A stretch of DNA of 64,000 bases from Amycolatopsis nalaikhensis (GTDB lineage: Bacteria > Actinomycetota > Actinomycetes > Mycobacteriales > Pseudonocardiaceae). Each line of letters starts with the position of its first letter. Position 1 is the first letter of the stretch. Positions 1-8,051 of the stretch are shown piece after piece. The notes beneath the pieces were generated by a model. That model was not told where the DNA came from and did no database searches. It worked only from the letters and a program-made list of their open reading frames with translations. Position numbers and translations under genes: made by a program. The stretch is from contig NZ_CP127173.1 in NCBI RefSeq assembly GCF_030264295.1, positions 7,013,501 through 7,077,500 on the forward strand, in the 5' to 3' direction.

Positions 1-1
1 G

Positions 2-1714
2 GAAACCCCGACGACGAAACCGGCGCCGACCTCGAGACCGGCGCCGACGACGAAACCGGCGCCGACCACTGAACCGTCTCGGACAGCCAAGCCATCACCC
101 ACCTCAGTGAAGCCGTCGGAGACGGCGGTGAAGGACCCGCCCTCGTCCGAACCGGTGCCGACGTCGACGCCCAGCACGAGGCCGACGTCGACGACGTCGG
201 CTTCCGCGCCGCCCGCTGCCGCGGAGGAGCACCCCGACCTTCGGCTGACTGTGGCGTTCGGCCAACCGTCCTACCGGCAGAACGACCCGGTCTGGGCACG
301 GGTGTCCGTGGTGAACGCCGGCACCGGCACGGCCACCGGCGTCCGGCTGACCGATTCAGGCACCTTGGCGTCCCACACCTGGAACGGTTTCACCGGCATG
401 TACATCGTCCTGGCGCCGGGGCAGACTGCCGAGGGCAGTACCTGGGCGTACATCGCCGACTTCACGGAAGATGTGGTGCGCCTGCAGGTCGAGGTCACCT
501 CCGCCGAGCCCGACGCGGAGCCCGCCGACAACTTGGTCACGATCACGGCTCCGCTCACGGTGGTGCGCGGCGGATTCACCGGGATAGCCTACGGCGACTA
601 CAACCGCAACCACGTGCTCGACCCGGGTGAAGTACTCCCCGGCCTGCGTATCCAGGCCTCGGGTCAGGGCGCCGGATGGTCCGCCGAGACGGTGACCGAC
701 AGCCAGGGCCGGTTCGCCTTCCACGACCTGCTCGCCGGCACCTGGCACGTCTACCCCAGCTCTCCCGACTGGACTTTCACCTACCCGGCCGTGGAGGTGG
801 ACGGGGTGAGTGAACCCGAGGTGGTGCTCAGGGGCGAGTACGACATCACCGGGTGGCTCACGGGATCCGCCAGGTTGTCCGCCTCGACTTAGACCGGGGG
901 CGACACGGCCCGGATGTTCGTCACGGTGGCCAACAGTGGTCGTGGTCCGGTTCCGGGCCTGACCGGGTACTGCTGGACGAATGACTACGCACAACCGATC
1001 GGCCTGGGCGAGCTGGACCCGGCCGGAGCGGGAGCCACTGTCCAGCCCGCGTCCTCGCGGACCTTCGAGATCACCGTCCCGGTCCGGCAGGAGGCTGTCG
1101 TCGCCGGCTACCTGGAGGTCCACTGCCGGGTCCAACCTCCCGGCTACTACGCCGCGGTCGAGGTGACGGCGACCGCCCGGGTGCCCGGCGCCCGGGCGAT
1201 CAAGTCCGTCGGGTACGTCGTCACCCCTGTCTATGGTTGCGGGTGCCATCCGCAGTACGAACGGGTGCCCGGTGTGAAGGTGTATCTGCGCGACCAGGTG
1301 ACCGGAGCGATCGTGGCGCGTGCGGTGAGCGACGCGGAAGGGACGGTGGTGTTCTCCGACCTGCCCGCCGACCGCTACGACGTCGGCATCGTCGGTCCGT
1401 GGCAGGGGCAGTGGGGCCGGACACAGATTTGGCTTGCCCGCGGCAGTGACGACGGCAGCTACTACCGGAACTGGATCGTGATCGTCCCCGGTCCGGACCA
1501 ACCCGATCCGGACGCGGTCCCGCCGACGGCGAAGCCGCCGGCCGGCAAGGCCGGCGTGCTCGCCCGCCCGGCACCTGCCCGGCAGGTCGTCGCGGGGCCG
1601 GGAACCGGTCGGCTCGCCTCGACCGGCGTGGACATCGGCTGGCTCGCCTTGGGCGGGCTGCTGACCTTCGCCGCCGGGGTGTCCCTGATCCTCGGCAGCC
1701 GTCGCCGGACCTGA
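2..1714 (+). pseudogene. sortase-anchored surface protein, 5' partial, interrupted by an in-frame amber codon
   Basis: The reading frame is open from the first bases of the window, so the gene starts upstream. It opens with Pro/Thr-rich repeats (units like PAPTTKPAPT), then an Ig-like/CARDB-like stretch and an SdrD/Cna-B-like module (YGDYNRNHVLDPGE). A TAG at 890-892 interrupts the frame. The same frame resumes immediately and is open again from about 893, with an ATG at 914. The downstream part has another Ig-like region, a second Cna-B-like module (VPGVKVYLRDQVTG) and a C-terminal sorting signal: LASTG, a hydrophobic helix and the tail SRRRT. LAxTG is the motif used by class E sortases, so the protein was probably wall-anchored with a proline-rich stalk. 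The two halves fit one protein, so I treat them as one broken gene; readthrough or a sequence error are alternatives. Confidence 0.8.
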
Positions 1715-1727
1715 CGGGGCACGGCAA

Positions 1728-1775
1728 AGGCACCCGCCCGCCGGCACGCCTCGCGTGACCGGTGGGCGGGTGCCT
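1728..1775 (+). terminator. stem-loop terminator after the surface protein
   Basis: Near-perfect 15-bp inverted repeat: AGGCACCCGCCCGCC pairs with GGTGGGCGGGTGCCT around an 18-nt loop, starting 14 nt after the stop codon. It has no U-tract, as is usual for actinobacterial terminators. Confidence 0.65.
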
Positions 1776-1818
1776 GAGCACGAACGGCCGCTCCTGCCGG
1801 ATGGTCTCGGCGACGTGG

Positions 1819-2033
1819 TCAACCGCGCGGCCAGACGACGCTGCGCGCGGGCAGGGAGTCGGCCACCCCGCGGTTGTCGATCGTCACGGCGACAGTGTGC
1901 GTGTGGCCGGCCGGCAGCCGGCCCGTTGCCGTCTCGCCCCGTTCGTCGACCGCCTGCGCGGAACCGAAGGTGCCGCTCCCCAAGTCGGGGACGGGTGCCC
2001 GCCGGGCCGCGACACCGGCGGGCACCCGGAGCA
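1819..2033 (-). other. possible remnant coding segment downstream of gap
   Basis: The minus strand is open here with GC-rich third positions and a plausible soluble sequence (for example GHTHTVAVTIDNRG and a C-terminal SVVWPRG). The only starts lie inside the 3' end of the GAPDH gene and there is no ribosome-binding site. The segment also contains the hairpin that ends the GAPDH transcript. It may be the 3' fragment of a lost gene. I do not recognise a family. Confidence 0.2.
1992..2028 (-). terminator. hairpin just after gap
   Basis: The arms CGGGTGCCCGCC and GGCGGGCACCCG are perfectly complementary and begin 5 nt beyond the GAPDH stop codon on the minus strand. This is a likely intrinsic terminator without a U-tract. 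Confidence 0.6.
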
Positions 2034-3047
2034 CTAGCCCAGCGAGCGCCCGATCAGTTCCACCAGTTCGACCGTGCGGGTCGCGTAGCCCCATTCGTTG
2101 TCGTACCAGCCGAACACCTTCGCCAGGTGCGAGTCGGCCTTCGTCAGCTGGGCGTCGAACACGCAGGAGGCCGGGTCGCCGATGACGTCGCGGGAAACGA
2201 TGGGTGCTTCGGTGTAGCGCAGGATGCCCTTGAGGTCGCCGTCGGCGGCTTCGGCGAACGCGTGGTTGACCTGTTCAGCGGTCACCGGGCGCTCGAGCTC
2301 GACGGTCAGGTCAGTCAGCGAGCCGTCCTCGACCGGCACCCGCACGGCGACGCCGTCGAGCTTGCCGGCCAGCTCCGGCAGCACCAGGCCGATCGCCTTG
2401 GCCGCGCCGGTGCTGGTGGGCACCACGTTGACCGCGGCCGAGCGGGCGCGGCGCGGGTCCTTGTGCGGGCGGTCGAGCAGCGCCTGGTCGCCGGTGTAGC
2501 TGTGGATGGTGGTGAGCAGGCCGCGCCGGATGCCGAACGCCGAGTGCAGCACCTTCACCATCGGCGCGACGCAGTTCGTCGTGCAGGAGGCATTCGAAAT
2601 CACGTGGTGCGCAGCGGGGTCGTAATCGCCCTCGTTGACCCCGAGCACGATCGTCGCGTCGACGTCCTTGCCGGGCGCGGAGATGACGACCTTCTTCGCG
2701 CCCGCAGCCAGGTGCACACCGGCGGCTTCGCGAGTGCGGAACTTGCCGGTGGACTCGACGACGACGTCGACGCCGTATTCGCCCCACGGCAGCTGGGTGG
2801 GGTCGGCCGTCGAGCTCACCTGGATCAGGTGGTCGCCGACGCGCAATGCCTCGCCGTCGACGACCTCGACCGGAATGCGCAGCCTGCCGTAGGTGGAGTC
2901 GTGGACCAGCAGGTGTGCCAGCATCTCCGGGGAGGTGATGTCGTTGACCGCGACCACTTCGATGGGGCTGTCCGGCGTCTCCAGCACGCACCGGAGGATG
3001 TCGCGCCCGATCCTGCCGAAGCCGTTGATCCCGAGCCGTACCGTCAT
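2034..3047 (-). CDS. gap: type I glyceraldehyde-3-phosphate dehydrogenase
   Basis: Predicted to oxidise glyceraldehyde-3-phosphate to 1,3-bisphosphoglycerate with NAD+ in cytoplasmic glycolysis. The 337-aa product has the N-terminal Rossmann motif GINGFGRIGR (residues 6-15), an aspartate after the second strand (VVAVNDIT, residues 31-38) that favours NAD, and the active-site motif SNASCTTNC with catalytic Cys155. The downstream SYTGDQ and WYDNEWGY motifs are intact. Start chosen at the ATG preceded by AGGGAGAAG; the much longer open frame upstream is antisense to the stress-protein gene. It is divergent from the universal stress protein gene and shares a promoter region with a DosR-like box, suggesting an oxygen-limitation isoform rather than the housekeeping copy (inference). 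A hairpin follows the gene. Confidence 0.95.
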   Translation of the reverse strand: MTVRLGINGFGRIGRDILRCVLETPDSPIEVVAVNDITSPEMLAHLLVHDSTYGRLRIPVEVVDGEALRVGDHLIQVSSTADPTQLPWGEYGVDVVVESTGKFRTREAAGVHLAAGAKKVVISAPGKDVDATIVLGVNEGDYDPAAHHVISNASCTTNCVAPMVKVLHSAFGIRRGLLTTIHSYTGDQALLDRPHKDPRRARSAAVNVVPTSTGAAKAIGLVLPELAGKLDGVAVRVPVEDGSLTDLTVELERPVTAEQVNHAFAEAADGDLKGILRYTEAPIVSRDVIGDPASCVFDAQLTKADSHLAKVFGWYDNEWGYATRTVELVELIGRSLG

Positions 3048-3107
3048 CTGCTTCTCCCTGTCGTCGGTTGCTCTCCTCGATGGTCGGCATCGCCCGGCGG
3101 GACTCGT

Positions 3108-3123
3108 AGGGCCCAAGGTCCTC
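3108..3123. promoter_or_regulatory. DosR-like box between gap and the universal stress protein gene
   Basis: AGGGCCCAAGGTCCTC; its complement GAGGACCTTGGGCCCT matches the recurring island consensus GG(T/G)GACTTTCGGCCCT well. It lies 61 bp upstream of gap and 86 bp upstream of the stress-protein gene, so it could serve both. Confidence 0.55.
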
Positions 3124-3208
3124 GTGGATCGGGCAGAACGGCAGCTTCGCCGCGCGAGCGGAAGGAGTTGTCTGGACGTGCAGGGGGCGGTGACCGGAAG
3201 GAGCGGTG

Positions 3209-3706
3209 ATGACGGAAACAACCGCGAAGGGCCGGATCGTGGTCGGTGTCGACGGTTCCGGCGCGAGCACGGCGGCCCTGATCTGGGCGGCCGCGCAGGC
3301 CGAGCCCACCGGCGCCGAGCTGGACGTCGTGACGGTGTGGCTGCACGACTCGATGCTCGACGACGCCTCGGTGAACCGGACCCTGGAAGAGGCCCGGACC
3401 GTGCACCTCCACGAGCTCGAATCGCTCGTGACAGCGGTGACGAAGGACCATCCCGGCGTGACGGCGCGGTGCTCGGCCCCGGACGGTGACCCCGCAGAGG
3501 TCCTGACCGGGCGCGCGAAGGGCGCGACCATGCTGGTGGTCGGCAGCCACGGCAGGGGCAGACTGCGCGAGGCGCTCGCCGGCTCGGTCGCCAAAGCCTG
3601 CCTCCGGCGCGCGAGCTGCCCCGTCGCGGTGATCCCGCCGCCCGCCCGCGCCCCGGAAAGCCCGCTGGGACGGCGGCTCGCCGAAGTCGTCCCGGGAAAG
3701 GCCTGA
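3209..3706 (+). CDS. universal stress protein, single UspA domain
   Basis: A 165-aa cytoplasmic UspA-fold protein. It begins with the canonical strand and loop IVVGVDGSGAS and ends with the ATP-binding pattern G-x2-G-x9-G-S (GSHGRGRLREALAGS), so it probably binds ATP like the mycobacterial dormancy Usp proteins. A short proline-rich tail follows. Start: the ATG at 3209 has GGAAGGAG upstream; a GTG one codon earlier is also possible. Divergent from gap behind a DosR-like box, and only 6 bp from the downstream ABC ATPase gene, so the two are probably co-transcribed. The ligand and physiological target cannot be read from the sequence. Confidence 0.9.
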   Translation: MTETTAKGRIVVGVDGSGASTAALIWAAAQAEPTGAELDVVTVWLHDSMLDDASVNRTLEEARTVHLHELESLVTAVTKDHPGVTARCSAPDGDPAEVLTGRAKGATMLVVGSHGRGRLREALAGSVAKACLRRASCPVAVIPPPARAPESPLGRRLAEVVPGKA

Positions 3707-3712
3707 CCCGCC

Positions 3713-4540
3713 ATGACCGCCACCGCCGAACGGGCCGCACCGGCCCCGGACGCCGCCGGACCGGCCGAGGTGCCTCTGCTGCGCGCCCGGGGCGTCAAGA
3801 AGAAGTTCGGGCCGGTGCAGGCCCTCGCCGGGGTCGACCTCGACATCCCGGCCGGACAGGTGACCGCGCTCGTCGGCGACAACGGCGCGGGGAAGTCCGT
3901 GCTGATCAAGTGCATCGCCGGTATCCACGTCCCGGACGCCGGCGAGTTCACCTGGGAAGGGCAGCCGGTGCGCATCCGCACCCCGCGGGACGCCGCCGCG
4001 CTAGGCATCGAGACCGTGTACCAGGACCTTGCGCTCTGCGACAACCTCGACATCGTGCAGAACATGTTCCTCGGCCGCGAAAAGCTGCGGCACGGGGTGC
4101 TCGACGAGGACCGGATGGAACTGGCGGCGAAGGAGACCTTGCACAGCCTCGGCGTCACCACGGTGACCTCGCTCCGCCAGCCGGTCGGGTCGCTCTCCGG
4201 TGGCCAGCGCCAGGCGGTCGCGATCGCGAAAGCCGTGCTGTGGCACTCCAAACTGGTGATCATGGACGAGCCGACCGCGGCGCTCGGCGTGCAGCAGACC
4301 GAGGTCGTGCTCGGGCTGGTCCAACGGCTGGCCGAGCGCGGCCTCGGTGTGATCGTGGTGTCCCACAACATGAACGACGTCTTCGACGTCGCCGACCGCA
4401 TCGCGGCTCTGTACCTGGGCCGGTTGGCGGGGGTCTTCGCCACCGAAGAACTCACCAAGGAGACGGTCGTCGATCTGATGACCGCGGGCCGCTCCAAGCG
4501 GTGGAGCTCACCACCACGGCGAGAACCACGAGCCAGGTGA
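3713..4540 (+). CDS. sugar-type ABC transporter ATP-binding protein, orphan
   Basis: A 275-aa single-domain ATPase of the carbohydrate-uptake (FrcA/XylG-like) type: Walker A GDNGAGKS, Q-loop VYQD, signature LSGGQRQ, Walker B LVIMDEPTAALG and switch histidine SHN. Members of this family normally sit beside a periplasmic-type binding protein and a permease; neither is present. The next gene is convergent and its 3' end overlaps this one. After the natural end of the domain (VVDLMTAGRS) the last 15 residues (RWSSPPRREPRAR region) look like readthrough into antisense DNA of the neighbour. This suggests a rearranged operon or a recruited orphan ATPase. It follows the universal stress protein gene by 6 bp and is probably transcribed with it. 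Confidence 0.85.
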   Translation: MTATAERAAPAPDAAGPAEVPLLRARGVKKKFGPVQALAGVDLDIPAGQVTALVGDNGAGKSVLIKCIAGIHVPDAGEFTWEGQPVRIRTPRDAAALGIETVYQDLALCDNLDIVQNMFLGREKLRHGVLDEDRMELAAKETLHSLGVTTVTSLRQPVGSLSGGQRQAVAIAKAVLWHSKLVIMDEPTAALGVQQTEVVLGLVQRLAERGLGVIVVSHNMNDVFDVADRIAALYLGRLAGVFATEELTKETVVDLMTAGRSKRWSSPPRREPRAR

Positions 4541-5110
4541 AGTAGGCGTAGGCGTTGATCCGCTCGAAGCCCCCTGCCCACGGGGTGTCGTTTCGCGCGA
4601 GCCCTCGCATCGCGAGCGAGGACGCGATGCCGAAGCCGACGACCACGACGGTCGTCGCCACTGCGTAGTAGCGAACCACCCCGGACAGGCGACGGCCGAG
4701 AGGACCATCATCGTCACCACCAGGAGACTGAACACGCCGGACAGGACGATGTGCATGGTGTCGTTGAACCCCGGAGGCGTGCCGCGCGAGCTCATCGCCC
4801 AGAACGTGTGCGTCGCGATGCCCACCAAGACGAAGTCCGCGACCTGGAGGGCGCCGATCCACCACACGCTCCTGCTGCGCGCCACCCGGAGGACACCGAT
4901 CCCGAAGGCGAGCAGCAACACGTTGTGGACGAGGATGGCCGTCACCATTAGCGGCCGGACGGGCGAGCCGAAGGCACTCAGCTCGCTGATCGCCTGGTCC
5001 CGGGCGCGGTAGCCGTCGTAGGACAGTGCCGAAAGGACGTCCCCTGCGGCATACACGACGACCGCCGCGACGGCGGTCGCGAGCAGGTACTTCCGTCCGC
5101 CGGGGTTCAC
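4452..5110 (-). pseudogene. DUF998 family membrane protein, frameshifted
   Basis: Begins at a GTG overlapping the stop of the upstream flavoprotein gene (GTGA). The first frame encodes membrane segments typical of DUF998 (KYLLATAVAAVVVYAAG, LMVTAILVHNVLLLAFGIGV, SGVFSLLVVTMMVLSAVA). Near 4680-4700 the similarity moves to another frame, which gives the remaining helices (YYAVATTVVVVGFGIASSLA, AYAYFTWLVVLAVVVSS) and a stop at 4452. A one-base indel therefore splits an otherwise intact gene of about 220 aa. The 3' end overlaps the convergent ABC ATPase gene by about 90 bp. Function of the family is unknown. A sequence error would restore the gene. Confidence 0.7.
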
Positions 5111-6366
5111 CGGGCCAGCCAGCGGGTCGCGCCGCGCAGGCCCAGTGCCATGACGTCCCAGCCGGTTCCCGCGTGCACCGGCAGCCCGGCGCGGAAGCGG
5201 CCCGGCACGTAGGTACCGAGGGCTTTCTTGCCCAGCCGCCAAGCGGACGAAGTGCCGACGCGGTAGGCCTCACCGGCCCACGGGTCGACGACCACGGGCT
5301 GCGCGGGGTCCCCGGTGACCGCCAGCGGAACCTGCGCGAAGGTCGCCTTGTCGAGCATCTCCAGCACGCACATGCTCACCGGCTCGAAGCCGGCTCCCGG
5401 CAGGTGCGCACCGATGTCGGCGGCGATCTGCCCGGCGACGGCCTGGGCCTGCAGCAGCGCGAGGAACGCCTGCTTGACCGGGAAGTCCCCGGCGTCGCCA
5501 GGCGCGTAGACGTCGGGGTGCCCGAGCACCTCGCGCGTGCTCGCCTCGCAGGCGAGGAACCCGCGCTCGTCGGCGGGCAGCCCGTCGAACCGCTGGGCGG
5601 CGACGTACGGCGGGAACGCCACGAGGAGGTCGAACTCGTGCCCGGTTCCGTCGGTGTAGGCGACTTCCAGCTCGCTGATCTTCTCGGGGGCGGCTCCGGT
5701 GCGCCCGTCGATGCCCCGCCGGGCGAATTCGCCGGCCACGACGTCGTGCAGCTTCGGACCGAACGCCTGCACGTAGCTCTGCTCGAACGTGGTGAACGCC
5801 AGCTGGACGTTGTCGCGGACGTCGCGGCGGCGCAGCCAGGTGTCGAGCATCAGGGCGATCTCGTACAGCGGACCGGCGCACTTGTTGTTCGGCGGCACCA
5901 GGAACAGGACCTGCTGGAGCCGGCCGTGCGCGGCGTGCCGGACGACCCATTGCAGCCGCTCGCCCAGCGCGTGCAGCTGCCCGGGGGACCAGACGGTGCA
6001 GGCGTGTTCGGCGAGACCGGGCACCTCCTCCGGGCGCATCGCGGCCCCGGTGGCGATCACCAGCTTGTCGTAGAGGACCTCGCCGCGCGAGGTGTGCACG
6101 GCACCACGATCGGTGTCGATGCCTTCGGCGGTCGCGATGTGGGCGTCGATCTCCCGGCGCCGCAACGCTTTCGTCAACGACACGTGCAGCGGTGCCTCGG
6201 CGGCCCCGAAGGGCAGGTAGATGCTGTTGGGCCGGAACAGGAAGTCGTCGCGGTCGGAAACCAGGCTGATCCGGACGCGGTCCGGACTCGCTTGCGCGCG
6301 CAACGCGAAGGCGGCCTCCAAGCCGGCGAATCCGCTGCCCAGTACTACGACGTGGTTGAGGGACAT
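5107..6366 (-). CDS. FAD-dependent oxidoreductase, sulfide:quinone oxidoreductase-like
   Basis: A 419-aa flavoprotein of the NDH-2/SQR superfamily. The N-terminal FAD site is VVVLGSGFAGLEAA (residues 6-19), the second dinucleotide region precedes LVIATGA, and the FAD-closing motif is VYAPGDAGDFP. A cysteine in NNKCAGPLYEI sits where SQRs carry KCAGAPxKI, and another occurs in VSMCVLEM near the C terminus, so thiol chemistry with a quinone acceptor is plausible. Actual substrate (sulfide, NADH or other) is not determined. Start at ATG with CGGAGGAAA upstream. Divergent from a WS/DGAT gene across a DosR-like box, and translationally coupled by a GTGA overlap to the broken DUF998 gene. Confidence 0.8.
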   Translation of the reverse strand: MSLNHVVVLGSGFAGLEAAFALRAQASPDRVRISLVSDRDDFLFRPNSIYLPFGAAEAPLHVSLTKALRRREIDAHIATAEGIDTDRGAVHTSRGEVLYDKLVIATGAAMRPEEVPGLAEHACTVWSPGQLHALGERLQWVVRHAAHGRLQQVLFLVPPNNKCAGPLYEIALMLDTWLRRRDVRDNVQLAFTTFEQSYVQAFGPKLHDVVAGEFARRGIDGRTGAAPEKISELEVAYTDGTGHEFDLLVAFPPYVAAQRFDGLPADERGFLACEASTREVLGHPDVYAPGDAGDFPVKQAFLALLQAQAVAGQIAADIGAHLPGAGFEPVSMCVLEMLDKATFAQVPLAVTGDPAQPVVVDPWAGEAYRVGTSSAWRLGKKALGTYVPGRFRAGLPVHAGTGWDVMALGLRGATRWLAR

Positions 6367-6458
6367 GGGTTTCCTCCGAAGCGCCGGGGTGATTCACAGA
6401 GGTCTTCACGATCTCGCGGCACCCGGTCGCGAGGCAGGGGAAATCGTCCACGTGCACG

Positions 6459-6474
6459 GGTGACTTCCGGCCCT
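6459..6474. promoter_or_regulatory. DosR-like box in a divergent promoter
   Basis: GGTGACTTCCGGCCCT, one of the closest matches to the island consensus. It lies 51 bp before the chosen WS/DGAT start and 93 bp before the flavoprotein start on the other strand. Confidence 0.65.
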
Positions 6475-6524
6475 TTCCGGGATCCGGCGGGGCTTGCAGA
6501 GTGAGGGTGCGACGGGAGAAGGCG

Positions 6525-8042
6525 ATGACGGTGGGGAACACGCGGAGACCGGCCGGGCCGCATCGGCGGATGCCCGCGCAGGACAGCCTGTGGCTGCACC
6601 TGGACCGGCCGGAGAACCTGATGCTCGTCACGTCCGTGCTGTGGACGAAGACCCCGGTGGACCCGGCGCGGCTGCGGTCGCTCGTGTCCGACCGGCTGAT
6701 CGCGCGCTATCCGGTGTACTCGCAGCGGGCCGTGCGCCACGGTCGCACCCTCGCCTGGGAGACCGACATCGGCTTCGACCTCGGTGACCACGTCCTGGTG
6801 CGGGACCTGCCGGCACCCGCCGACCAGGCGGCGCTGGAGGAGTTCGTCGCCGCCCGGCGGAGCCGGCCGCTCGACCCGAAGCATCCTTTGTGGACCATCG
6901 ATCTGCTGCAGGGCTACCGCGGGGGCAGCGCGCTGGTCTCCTGCACCCACCACGCGATGGCCGACGGGATCCGGCTGACGCAGGTGCTGTTCAGCCTGCT
7001 GGATCCGGCCGGCGGCGAAACCGCACCGCACGCGAAGGTCGGCAGCGCCGCACGGCACCGGGAACCCGTTGCGCAGCCGGTGGTCCGCCTCGGTGCGGCC
7101 GTGCTGCGCGCGATCGGGGACACCGGCGCGAAGGTGCAGCAGCGGGCGGCCCGCGTGCACCCGGTGCTGGAGACCGCGGTGGCGTTGCCGGTGTTCGGCG
7201 CGACGGTGGCCGTGGGCGCCACGGGAGCCGTCGCCGGGTTCCTGGCTTCGGCGCTGGACGGTGGGCCCCGGCACGCGGTCGACGCGGCCGCCGGGGCGGT
7301 GACGACGGCCTGGCACAGCGCCGCCGGGGTGGCCGATCTGCTCGGTCCCGCCACCACCACCGGGGTGTGGGACGGCGAACCGGAGGTCGAAAAGACCGCC
7401 GCCTGGAGCGATCCGGTCCCGCTCATCACACTCGCCCGGATCGGGCACGAGACCGGCACGACGATCAACGACGTCTGCACGGCGCTCGTCGCCGGCGCGC
7501 TCGACCGGTACTTCACCGCGCACGGCACCGCCCGGCCCGGCTCGTCCGACCTCGGCTGGCTGATCCCGGTGAGCCTCTCCTCGTTCGACGACGAGCTGCC
7601 GGCCACCCTGGGCAACCACTTTTCGCTGGTGCTGGCCCAGCTCCCGCTCGGCCTCCGGACGTTCGCCGAGCGCCTCGCCGAGGTGCACCGCCGGGTCGCC
7701 CGCATCCGCGACTCGGTCGAGCCCGTGCTGACCTTCGGGGTGCAGTACGCCATCGCGCAGAGCCCGGCGCCGCTGGGACTGGCGATGAGCCGGTTCTTCG
7801 CCGGCAAGGCGGTCGGGGTGCTGACGAACGTGCCCGGCCCGCGGGTACCGATGACCCTGGCTGGCGCGGAGGTCGAGGGGATCGTCGGCTGGGCGCCGTG
7901 CAGCGGGCGGCAGGCGATCACGATCTGCATCTTCAGCTACGCCGGGGAGGTGCGGTTCGGGTTCGGCACGGACCGCAAGCTGATCCCGGACCCGGGAGGA
8001 CTGGTCGCAGCGCTGGCCGCGGAGTTCGCGGCGGCCTCCTGA
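6525..8042 (+). CDS. wax ester synthase/diacylglycerol acyltransferase-like protein (WS/DGAT 1)
   Basis: Predicted to acylate diacylglycerol or a fatty alcohol with acyl-CoA, making storage lipid at the inner membrane face. The 505-aa protein carries the active-site motif HHAMADG with His142-His143 and Asp147-Gly148, and the later conserved PLG-N and C-terminal blocks of the family. A hydrophobic insertion around residues 215-245 (FGATVAVGATGAVAGFLAS) may help membrane contact. The ATG at 6525 has GGGAGAAGG upstream and is preferred over a GTG eight codons earlier. A DosR-like box precedes it, matching the known DosR control of tgs1 in mycobacteria. The next WS/DGAT gene is convergent, 9 bp away. 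Confidence 0.9.
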   Translation: MTVGNTRRPAGPHRRMPAQDSLWLHLDRPENLMLVTSVLWTKTPVDPARLRSLVSDRLIARYPVYSQRAVRHGRTLAWETDIGFDLGDHVLVRDLPAPADQAALEEFVAARRSRPLDPKHPLWTIDLLQGYRGGSALVSCTHHAMADGIRLTQVLFSLLDPAGGETAPHAKVGSAARHREPVAQPVVRLGAAVLRAIGDTGAKVQQRAARVHPVLETAVALPVFGATVAVGATGAVAGFLASALDGGPRHAVDAAAGAVTTAWHSAAGVADLLGPATTTGVWDGEPEVEKTAAWSDPVPLITLARIGHETGTTINDVCTALVAGALDRYFTAHGTARPGSSDLGWLIPVSLSSFDDELPATLGNHFSLVLAQLPLGLRTFAERLAEVHRRVARIRDSVEPVLTFGVQYAIAQSPAPLGLAMSRFFAGKAVGVLTNVPGPRVPMTLAGAEVEGIVGWAPCSGRQAITICIFSYAGEVRFGFGTDRKLIPDPGGLVAALAAEFAAAS

Positions 8043-8051
8043 CCCACGCCT

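Noticed and set aside
1..110. Short tandem repeats (ACCGGCGCCGACGACGAAA-like) as a CRISPR or minisatellite
   Set aside because: They are in frame with the surface protein and encode its Pro/Thr-rich stalk; there are no spacers.
2311..4581. 756-codon open frame on the minus strand across gap, the stress protein and the ABC gene
   Set aside because: It is antisense to well-supported genes, has no recognisable domain and reflects GC-rich codon bias.
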